Assembly (NCBI GenBank): GCA_019247135.1
Contig: JAFAPL010000618.1
Location: forward strand, 1 to 5,117
Source: Chloroflexota bacterium
Lineage (GTDB): Bacteria > Chloroflexota > UBA6077 > CF-72
DNA length: 5,117 bases
Direction: 5' to 3'
The translations under genes and the position numbers were made by a program. The notes under the pieces are model-generated. The model worked only from the letters and a program-made list of their open reading frames with translations. It had not been told where the DNA came from and did not search any database. How positions within the stretch are numbered: position 1 is the first letter of the stretch; the number at the start of each line of letters is the position of its first letter. Of this stretch, positions 1-5,117 are shown piece after piece.

Positions 1-111
1 GGGCGGGCTCGGACACCGCGTGCTGGACCTCTTGACGCAGCCACGAATCCACGAGCTCGCCGAGCTCGCGGATGCGCGCGTCGACGCCGGCCACTGCGCC
101 GTAAGTATCGC
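1..111. other. Edge of a neighbouring gene, strand unresolved
   Basis: This stretch is open in two exactly opposed frames, so it is probably coding, but I cannot decide the strand. On the plus strand a frame enters from the left edge and stops with TAG at 113-115. It would be the C-terminus of a gene converging on the exporter and overlapping its stop by a few bases. On the minus strand a frame could start at GTG 94-92, just downstream of the exporter's stop, and run out of the window with a helix-like, charged N-terminus (residues such as ARIRELGELVDSW). Codons end in G or C slightly more often in the minus reading (27 of 30) than in the plus reading (31 of 37), which is too little to decide. 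A 9-base direct repeat, CGAGCTCGC, lies at 52-60 and 61-69. Neither reading is a family I recognise. Confidence 0.4.
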
Positions 112-699
112 CTAGACGAGCAGGAGCAGGACCGACGCGGCCAGCAGGATGGCCATCACGACGTTGAACCTTCTTCTGGCCTTTGCGGAGCGCAAGGCAT
201 TCTGAACCACGGCGCCGAAGGCCAACCAGACGAAGCATGCTGGTACGGCAGCAAGAACAAACAGCAGCGCCAGCGTAACGGCGTGGCTGAACGCGGATCC
301 CTGGCCGACAAACGTCGCCGCCGCGCTCGTGCAGGCCAGCCACGACTTCGGATTGACCCACTGGAACGCCGCCGCGCCGAGAAAGCCGATCGGTCGCCCG
401 GCGTGGTCGGCACTCTCGCCTGACGTACCGATCTTCCACGCGAACCACAGCAGGACCGCCGCGCCGAGCCACTTGACTGCCGTTACCAGGACCGGGGTGT
501 GCAGGATCAGCGTGCCGAGTCCGATCACGACGAGAAACATCATGCTCGCCATTCCGGCGGCCACGCCCGCGAGTGCCGACAGGCCGCGAACCACGCCAAC
601 GTTGGCCGCGGTAGTGGTCAGCAGTGCGTTGCTTGGACCTGGCGTACCGGCCATGACGACCGCGAAGCCCAGGAAGGCCAGCGTCTGTTCAGGCGTCAT
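112..699 (-). CDS. LysE/RhtB-family amino-acid exporter
   Basis: This is a small inner-membrane transporter of the LysE/RhtB superfamily, whose members export amino acids or related metabolites. The 195-residue length is normal for the family. The N-terminal helix is followed by the family signature PGPSN at about residues 20-24, and the second conserved block QWVNPKSW lies at about 113-120. Hydrophobic segments at roughly 4-20, 40-67, 70-90, 122-136, 140-165 and 180-195 fit five or six membrane helices. A basic stretch (KARRR) lies before the last helix. I chose ATG 699-697 because the family normally starts a few residues before the first helix. A TTG at 723-721 would add eight residues of no family character, and neither start has a convincing ribosome site. 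The divergent AraC-type neighbour is the probable regulator. The substrate cannot be read from the sequence; lysine export is not implied by the nearby dap genes. Confidence 0.9.
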   Translation of the reverse strand: MTPEQTLAFLGFAVVMAGTPGPSNALLTTTAANVGVVRGLSALAGVAAGMASMMFLVVIGLGTLILHTPVLVTAVKWLGAAVLLWFAWKIGTSGESADHAGRPIGFLGAAAFQWVNPKSWLACTSAAATFVGQGSAFSHAVTLALLFVLAAVPACFVWLAFGAVVQNALRSAKARRRFNVVMAILLAASVLLLLV

Positions 700-735
700 G
701 ACCTGAGGTGGCGAGTCAAGCAATAGACTGCGGAC
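700..735. promoter_or_regulatory. Divergent control region between exporter and AraC-type regulator
   Basis: Only 36 bp separate the two divergent start codons, so at least one promoter must reach into coding sequence. I see no convincing -35/-10 pair. A 5-base inverted repeat, TCAGG at 689-693 and CCTGA at 702-706, spans the exporter's start codon, and the 8-base palindrome GTCATGAC lies within it at 695-702. These could be part of an operator, but arms this short occur often by chance. That this is the shared control region is inferred from gene arrangement alone. Confidence 0.4.
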
Positions 736-1596
736 ATGCCAGCGAGCCTAGTCGCGTCGGCACATGCCGGTCTTGAACGATCCTGCGGCGACTGGGTGCG
801 GAGCCGCGGACCAGTCGGCGGGGTCGAGCTGCTGCAGGCCTGGTTCAACGAACGCGCCTTTTCGCCGCACCGACACGATACGTACGGCATCGGCGTAACC
901 GACGCTGGCGTGCAGACATTCGAGTATCGAGGCGCGGTGGAGCGCAGTCTGCCCGGACAGGTGGCGGTGCTCCATCCGGACGAAAAGCACGATGGCCGAC
1001 CCGGCACGGCGGATGGCTTCGGCTACCACATCGTGTACGTGGCGCCGGAGCTCATCGCGCGTGCGCTGCGGGATGTCGTGGGCCGGCCCACACCGCTCCC
1101 GTTCCTGCGCGAGCCCGTACTCGCCAGTGAGCAGCTGGCGCGTGCTGTCAGTAGCGCATTCGAGTCTGACCTGGAACCGCTGGCGCGGGACACCCTGGTG
1201 GTGAGGTTGGCCGAAGGGCTCCTCTGTGGAGACGCGAGCTTGCCGAAGGCGAGCGTGCCGTGCCTCGATCAAAGGGGACTTGCGCGGGCACGCGACTGCC
1301 TCGACAGCACAAGCTCGGTCGTGCGCTCGTCAGTGCTCGAACGTGTGAGCGGGCTTTCGCGATACGCGCTCAGCCGACAATTCCGCGCGCTGTACGGGAC
1401 GAGTCCGTACCGCTACTCCCTGCTGCGGCGGCTCGATTTCGCGCGCGAACGGCTGCGATCCGATGATCAGCTCGCGGACGTCGCGCTGGCGGCCGGCTTT
1501 GCCGACCAGGCGCATTTCACGCGCATGTTCAAGGCGGCCTACGGCATGCCGCCGCAACGCTACCGTACCCTGCAGTCGTGCGCGCGTTGGAGCTGA
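736..1596 (+). CDS. AraC-family transcriptional regulator with N-terminal cupin domain
   Basis: This is a DNA-binding regulator of 286 residues, the usual length for the cupin-plus-HTH type. The N-terminal AraC-binding cupin domain covers about residues 35-130. It shows the histidine-rich strand FSPHRHDTYGIGV (42-54) and the turn LPGQVAVLHPDEKHDG (72-87), which is characteristic of this group. The C-terminal part holds two helix-turn-helix units: the first about 199-221 (LSRYALSRQFRALYG), the second about 245-270 (LADVALAAGFADQAHFTRMF), followed by the PPQRYR end motif. The start is ATG at 736, which gives a normal cupin N-terminus, but there is no strong ribosome site ahead of it. The divergent exporter is the obvious target, with the cupin domain probably sensing the exported compound. 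The last 19 bases overlap the dehydrogenase gene, so the regulator may also be co-transcribed with, or control, the genes to its right. The effector is unknown. Confidence 0.92.
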   Translation: MPASLVASAHAGLERSCGDWVRSRGPVGGVELLQAWFNERAFSPHRHDTYGIGVTDAGVQTFEYRGAVERSLPGQVAVLHPDEKHDGRPGTADGFGYHIVYVAPELIARALRDVVGRPTPLPFLREPVLASEQLARAVSSAFESDLEPLARDTLVVRLAEGLLCGDASLPKASVPCLDQRGLARARDCLDSTSSVVRSSVLERVSGLSRYALSRQFRALYGTSPYRYSLLRRLDFARERLRSDDQLADVALAAGFADQAHFTRMFKAAYGMPPQRYRTLQSCARWS

Positions 1597-2594
1597 TCGG
1601 CTTCGAAGGTCCCGCCTCGCTGCGCGTCGGAGAGCGCGATCTCGCGGAACCTGGTCCAAACGAGGTGCGGATTCGCTTCCGCAATATGGCTCTCAATCAC
1701 CTGGACGTGTTCATCACGCGTGGTCTGCCCAAGCGGCCGCTGCCAGCGATCCTCGGGTCCGACGGCGCTGGCACCGTGGACGTCGTCGGGCCACGGGTCG
1801 ACAACGTCGCGCAAGGCGACGAGGTCGTCCTGTACCCGATCGTCAGTTGCGGCAACTGTCCGGCCTGTCAGGCTGGCCAGGAGGTGCACTGCCCTCAGAT
1901 GGCCATTCTCGGGGAACACACGGAGGGCACCTTTCAGGACGCACTCGTCGTACCCGCGCGGATCTGTCATCCGCGGCCGGCGCACCTTTCGTTCGAAGAA
2001 ACAGCCGCGTTGCCGCTCGCCTGGCTGACTGCATGGCGCCTGTTGTTCACGCGCGGCGGGTTGAAGTCCGGCGACTGGGTGGTCCTGGTCGGCATCGGTG
2101 GCGGCGTGGCCACGGCGTGCTTGCTGTTGGGCAAGGCGCACGGCCTGCGCGTCATCGCCACCTCGCGGGACGAGGCCAAACGGCAGCAGGCGCTACAGCT
2201 TGGAGCCGACGCGGCGCTGCCGTCTGAGGGCTTCTCGAAACAGGTGCAGGAGGTCACGGGCGGCGTTGGGGCCAGGGCAGTCGTCGACACGGTCGGCCCA
2301 GCCACGTTCGACGAATCGATCCGATCGCTCGGGCGCGAAGGCATGATCCTCACCGTGGGCGCGACGAGCGGGCCCAAGATCGACCTGTTGCTGCCGCGGA
2401 TGTGGTTTCGTCACCTCTCCCTGGTCACCTCCACCATGGGGAACCACAGCGAGTTCCGCTCGATGCTCGACGACGTCAACGCGTACCACCTGCGCCCGCC
2501 GGTCGATCGAGTGTTTCCCCTGCCCGATGGCGACAAAGCGTTCGAGCGCCTCGAGGCAGGCAGTCAGTTCGGCAAGGTAGTCCTCTCGGCCTAG
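1578..2594 (+). CDS. Zinc-type medium-chain dehydrogenase/reductase (alcohol dehydrogenase-like)
   Basis: This is a predicted cytoplasmic NAD(P)-dependent oxidoreductase of the medium-chain dehydrogenase superfamily, 338 residues, full length. The N-terminal GroES-like domain carries ALNHLDVFITRG (38-49) and LGSDGAGTV (59-67). The structural-zinc lobe is intact, with four cysteines at 91, 94, 97 and 105 in the canonical spacing. The Rossmann domain starts near 165 with VLVGIGGGVATA (169-180), where alanine stands at the usual last glycine of the nucleotide loop. The end FGKVVLS (331-337) is typical of the family. The usual catalytic-zinc ligands are absent: Asn40 stands for the first cysteine, and Ser61-Asp62 replace the His-Glu pair. 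This resembles the quinone-oxidoreductase-like alcohol dehydrogenase subgroup more than classical alcohol dehydrogenases. The start is GTG 1578, because the family begins with a MRALxL-like strand; it overlaps the regulator gene and has no clear ribosome site. The substrate is unknown, and no DAP-pathway role is evident. Confidence 0.9.
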   Translation: MRALELIGFEGPASLRVGERDLAEPGPNEVRIRFRNMALNHLDVFITRGLPKRPLPAILGSDGAGTVDVVGPRVDNVAQGDEVVLYPIVSCGNCPACQAGQEVHCPQMAILGEHTEGTFQDALVVPARICHPRPAHLSFEETAALPLAWLTAWRLLFTRGGLKSGDWVVLVGIGGGVATACLLLGKAHGLRVIATSRDEAKRQQALQLGADAALPSEGFSKQVQEVTGGVGARAVVDTVGPATFDESIRSLGREGMILTVGATSGPKIDLLLPRMWFRHLSLVTSTMGNHSEFRSMLDDVNAYHLRPPVDRVFPLPDGDKAFERLEAGSQFGKVVLSA

Positions 2595-2605
2595 GCACGC
2601 CGGTC

Positions 2606-3418
2606 GTGCTGACACGCAGCCACGGACTAGGAAATGACTACCTGGTGGCCGACCCGGCGGAGCTGCCGTTCGCGGTCAGCCCGGAGCGCTTGCGACTGCT
2701 GTGCGACCGGCACCGCGGCGTGGGCTCGGACGGGCTGCTTCTGCTTACGGGGCGTTCAGACCTGCGCATCTTCAATCCTGACGGTTCCGAGGCCGAGAAG
2801 AGTGGCAACGGGCTGCGCATCTTCGCGAAGTGGTTGTTCGACACGCAGCGTGTGGCTGCGCGGTCGTTCGTGATCCGAACGCCTGGGGGAGATGCCGCGG
2901 TGCGGATCGACGAAGTGGAAGACGGTCGGGCGCGTGTCATCACGGTCGACATGGGTCGGCCGGTGTTTCGCACTGACCTTTCGGAGTTCCTCATAGACGG
3001 CGAACGTTTGCAGATTGTGGCAGTCTCACTTGGCAATCCGCACTGCGTCATTCTTCGGGAGAGGCTTGACGTAAGTGAGCTTCGGCGGATTGGGCCGTTC
3101 GTGGAGCACGATCCAACGTTTCCTGAACGGACCAATGTGCAGCTGGCGCGGCTGCTGAGCCGAAGCGAGGTCGAGCTGCTCATCTGGGAACGTGGCGCGG
3201 GCGAGACGCAGGCCTCCGGATCCTCGGCAACGGCCGTGGTCGCCGCCTGCCAGCACCTCGGGCTCGTCGACCAACGGGTGACCGCCCGCATGCCAGGTGG
3301 CGAGCTCAGCATCGAAGCCGACGAACAGGGCAGCCTCTGGCTGCGGGGCCCGGTCGAGGAGATCGCGCACATCAGCTTGAGCCCAGAGCTGATCGCGAAC
3401 TTGCAGGCGTTACCATGA
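2606..3418 (+). CDS. dapF: Diaminopimelate epimerase family protein with both catalytic cysteines replaced by serine
   Basis: By family this would interconvert LL- and meso-diaminopimelate, the last step before meso-DAP is used for peptidoglycan and lysine. The 270-residue length and two-lobed layout match DapF. Visible signatures are GLGNDY (8-13, usually GLGNDF), HRGVGSDGLL (36-45), FNPDGSEAE (56-64), GNPH (143-146), FPERTNVQ (172-179) and ERGAGET (195-201). The two cysteines that act as acid and base in H. influenzae DapF (Cys73, Cys217) are replaced: the first block reads KSGNG (Ser66, AGT at 2801-2803), the second ASGSSATA (Ser204, TCC at 3215-3217). The usual GTG after the second site is also changed to GSS. 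The start is GTG 2606, which places the first strand (MLTRSHGLGN) correctly. The open frame continues upstream to 2402, but that part overlaps the dehydrogenase in another frame and lacks family character. It lies 11 bp after the dehydrogenase and shares ATGA with the aminotransferase. Membership of the family is sure; epimerase activity is not. Confidence 0.88.
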   Translation: MLTRSHGLGNDYLVADPAELPFAVSPERLRLLCDRHRGVGSDGLLLLTGRSDLRIFNPDGSEAEKSGNGLRIFAKWLFDTQRVAARSFVIRTPGGDAAVRIDEVEDGRARVITVDMGRPVFRTDLSEFLIDGERLQIVAVSLGNPHCVILRERLDVSELRRIGPFVEHDPTFPERTNVQLARLLSRSEVELLIWERGAGETQASGSSATAVVAACQHLGLVDQRVTARMPGGELSIEADEQGSLWLRGPVEEIAHISLSPELIANLQALP

Positions 3419-4569
3419 CGCCCATGGCCGCGCCGGCTGCTTCCGAGAAAACGTATTTCGCCGTGATGCTCGACCAGGTCAAGGAGGACCTGACCAGTCG
3501 CGGCATCGAGATCTTCGATTTCGGCGTAGGCGATCCCGTCGAGCCCACGCCCGCGTTCATCCGCCAGGCGCTCATCGACGCGCTGGATTCCGTCTCGCAA
3601 TACCCCACGGTGGTCGGCCAACGCCGAACACGCGAGGCCATCGCCGGCTGGGCGCAGCGTCGACTCGGCGTGACGCTCGACCCGCAGACGCAGGTGCTTC
3701 CCGCGTCGGGCTCGAAGGAAGCCATCTTCCACACGCCGCTGGCCCTTGTCGGACCCGACGAGCCGCGCCGCCGCATGCTCTACCCGAGCCCGAGCTATCC
3801 CGTCTACGAAGGCGCCGCGCGGTTCGCGGGCATGGTGGCTCAGCCAGTGGTCCTGTCCGAGGACAACGCGTATCAGCTGGACCTGGCGCGCCAGCCAGAA
3901 GACGTTCTGCAATCCACGCGCATGGTCTGGATCAACTATCCGCACAATCCGACTGGCGCGAGCATCGACCTGGACTATCTGCGACGGCAGGTAGAGATCG
4001 CGCGCGAGTACGACATCCTGCTCTGCGCCGACGACTGCTACCTCGACCTGTATTTCCCGGGCGTGGACCCACCTCCGAGCCTGCTGCAGGTGACCCAAAC
4101 GGGCGTCTTGAGCTTTGGTTCTCTGTCCAAGCGCTCAGGCATGACCGGGTATCGCAGTGGGTACATCGCCGGTGACGCGGACGCGATAGCCACGCTGAAG
4201 CGACAGCGGCCGAACTTCGGCGTGGCCTCACAAAATTTCGTTCAGGCCGCGGCGGCGGCCGCCTGGTCCGACGACGCGCACGTGGCCGAGCGGCGGGCCA
4301 CCTTCAGCGCTAAACGCGACAAGTTGGTCGACTTTTTGTCCGAGATGGGCTACGAAGTGTCGGGCAGCCAGGGCGCCATCTACGTCTGGGCCAAAGTACC
4401 GACCAGCGACACGCAGGCGTTCTTCGCGCGGTTGCTGGAGCACGGGATTGTCGTGAGTCCGGGCGAGTCGTTCGGCGCCGGCGGCGAAGGTTATTTCCGA
4501 CTGGCGCTGGTGCCGACTCTGGACCAGATCGATCGCGCGCTACGCATATGGGAGACGATCACATGGTGA
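3415..4569 (+). CDS. dapC: Class I/II aminotransferase, probable N-succinyl-LL-diaminopimelate aminotransferase (DapC)
   Basis: This is a fold-type I, PLP-dependent aminotransferase of 384 residues. In the succinylase branch it would transfer an amino group from glutamate to N-succinyl-2-amino-6-oxopimelate. Key elements are FGVGDPVEPTP (36-46), SQYP with Tyr63, GSKEAIF (99-105) of the phosphate-binding turn, and NPTG (178-181). ADDCY (205-209) supplies the aspartate to the pyridine nitrogen (usually DExY), the PLP lysine is Lys239 in SLSKRSGMTGYRSG, and Arg362 in YFRLAL binds the substrate carboxylate. No catalytic residue is missing. A run of six alanines (278-283) lies in a helix. The assignment to DapC rather than another class I aminotransferase rests on its position between dapF-like and dapD genes and on overall resemblance. 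The start is ATG 3415, which overlaps the dapF-like stop as ATGA, with a weak CAGG about 7 bp upstream; ATG 3424 is an alternative three codons on. Confidence 0.85.
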   Translation: MTPMAAPAASEKTYFAVMLDQVKEDLTSRGIEIFDFGVGDPVEPTPAFIRQALIDALDSVSQYPTVVGQRRTREAIAGWAQRRLGVTLDPQTQVLPASGSKEAIFHTPLALVGPDEPRRRMLYPSPSYPVYEGAARFAGMVAQPVVLSEDNAYQLDLARQPEDVLQSTRMVWINYPHNPTGASIDLDYLRRQVEIAREYDILLCADDCYLDLYFPGVDPPPSLLQVTQTGVLSFGSLSKRSGMTGYRSGYIAGDADAIATLKRQRPNFGVASQNFVQAAAAAAWSDDAHVAERRATFSAKRDKLVDFLSEMGYEVSGSQGAIYVWAKVPTSDTQAFFARLLEHGIVVSPGESFGAGGEGYFRLALVPTLDQIDRALRIWETITW

Positions 4570-5117
4570 CATCTGCCTCGTCCGAGCTCGAGTCCGTCGT
4601 CACCGCGGCGTTCGCCGAGTCCGCGTCGCTGCAGCGCGCCGACGTTCAGGAAGCGATCGAAGCAACGATTGCTTCGCTCGATCGGGGCGAGGTGCGACTC
4701 GCGGAGAAGATCGACGGGGAGTGGCGGGTCAATAGCTGGATCCAGCAAGCGATTCTCCTGTACTTCCGGATGCGCCAGATGGAGACGTTCGAAGTCGGGC
4801 CATTCGAATATCACGACAAAATCCCGCTGAAGCACGACTACGCTCGGCTGGGCGTTCGCGTGGTGCCGCCCGCGGTCGCACGCTACGGTAGTTTCCTCGA
4901 GCCTGGCGCGATCATGATGCCGAGCTACGTGAACATCGGATCACGCGTCGGCTCGGGAACCATGGTCGATACGTGGGCGACGGTGGGCAGCGGAGCACAG
5001 ATCGGCAGGGGCGTGCATCTGGCTGGCGGCGTCGGCATCGGTGGTGTATTGGAACCTCCAGGCGCACGGCCCGTGATCGTCGAGGACGGCGCCTTCATTG
5101 GCTCGCGCTGCATCGTC
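4563..5117 (+). CDS. dapD: Tetrahydrodipicolinate N-succinyltransferase, N-terminal part (cut by the window edge)
   Basis: DapD transfers succinyl from succinyl-CoA to tetrahydrodipicolinate, the entry step of the succinylase branch. The frame is open for 185 codons to the right edge; the E. coli enzyme has 274 residues, so about two thirds is present. The N-terminal helical domain shows AEKIDGEW (47-54), SWIQQAILLYFR (58-69) and KIPLK (86-90). Then the left-handed beta helix begins, with hexapeptide-repeat blocks MPSYVNIG (119-126), GTMVDTWATVGSGAQIG (132-148) and the signature HLAGGVGIGGVLEP (152-165). Asp136 matches E. coli Asp141. The residue matching E. coli Glu189 is Ile184, in GSRCIV. 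The start is ATG 4563, overlapping the aminotransferase end by 7 bp. GGGAG at 4550-4554 lies 8 bp upstream and is the clearest ribosome site in the window; GTG 4566 is less well placed. Identity is secure; the C-terminal succinyl-CoA site is outside the window. Confidence 0.95.
   Translation, partial: MVTSASSELESVVTAAFAESASLQRADVQEAIEATIASLDRGEVRLAEKIDGEWRVNSWIQQAILLYFRMRQMETFEVGPFEYHDKIPLKHDYARLGVRVVPPAVARYGSFLEPGAIMMPSYVNIGSRVGSGTMVDTWATVGSGAQIGRGVHLAGGVGIGGVLEPPGARPVIVEDGAFIGSRCIV

Noticed and set aside
748..1272. 174-codon minus-strand frame within the regulator gene
   Set aside because: It is fully antisense to a regulator with clear cupin and HTH motifs and has no recognisable features.
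1463..2227. 254-codon plus-strand frame across the end of the regulator and the dehydrogenase
   Set aside because: It is extremely arginine-rich and overlaps two well-supported genes in another frame, which is the usual look of a shifted frame in GC-rich coding DNA.
2402..2605. A 68-residue N-terminal extension of the DapF-like protein
   Set aside because: It overlaps the 3' end of the dehydrogenase, lacks family character, and GTG 2606 gives the normal DapF N-terminus and length.
2638..4098. 486-codon open frame on the minus strand across the dapF-like and aminotransferase genes
   Set aside because: It is antisense to two clear enzyme genes in GC-rich DNA, where long opposed frames are common; its translation is low in complexity (Arg, Ser and Pro rich) and shows no recognisable domain.
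4245..4260. GC-rich hairpin GGCCGC-GGCG-GCGGCC as a possible terminator
   Set aside because: It lies inside the aminotransferase gene, is produced by the codons of a six-alanine run and is not followed by a T tract.
3415..5117. Lysine export and lysine synthesis as one functional cluster with the LysE-family gene
   Set aside because: The LysE/RhtB family exports many substrates, and the exporter is divergent and separated from the dap genes by two unrelated genes; nothing in the sequence points to lysine.

Overview
The window is GC-rich, gene-dense bacterial DNA whose codons mostly end in G or C. It looks like a free-living soil-type bacterium that makes diaminopimelate (DAP) by the succinylase route. 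The species cannot be read from the sequence. An acidobacterial (Vicinamibacteria-like) or proteobacterial source would fit the GC content, the GTG starts and the gene types, but that is a guess.

Layout. Positions 1-111 hold the edge of a gene whose strand I cannot settle. A LysE/RhtB-family exporter follows on the minus strand (112-699). A gap of only 36 bp separates it from a divergent AraC-family regulator (736-1596). Everything from 736 to the right edge is on the plus strand and tightly packed. The regulator overlaps a zinc-type medium-chain dehydrogenase (1578-2594) by 19 bp. After 11 bp comes a diaminopimelate-epimerase-family gene (2606-3418). It overlaps by 4 bp an aminotransferase, probably succinyl-DAP aminotransferase (3415-4569). 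That gene overlaps by 7 bp dapD, tetrahydrodipicolinate N-succinyltransferase (4563 to the edge, cut off). There is no RNA gene, insertion sequence, CRISPR array or clear terminator.

How the genes fit together. DapD, the aminotransferase and the DapF-like protein correspond to steps of the succinylase branch of lysine and meso-DAP synthesis; dapE may lie just past the right edge. The exporter and AraC regulator look like the usual divergent exporter/regulator pair. The dehydrogenase has no evident role in the DAP pathway, yet its spacing suggests it is read together with its neighbours.

Most notable: the DapF-family protein keeps the fold motifs and substrate-binding signatures but has serine in place of both catalytic cysteines. 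Less striking, DapD has isoleucine where the E. coli enzyme has Glu189, and the dehydrogenase keeps the structural zinc site but lacks the usual catalytic-zinc ligands. I see no multi-gene system of an unknown kind here; the unusual signal is in the active sites of otherwise recognisable enzymes.
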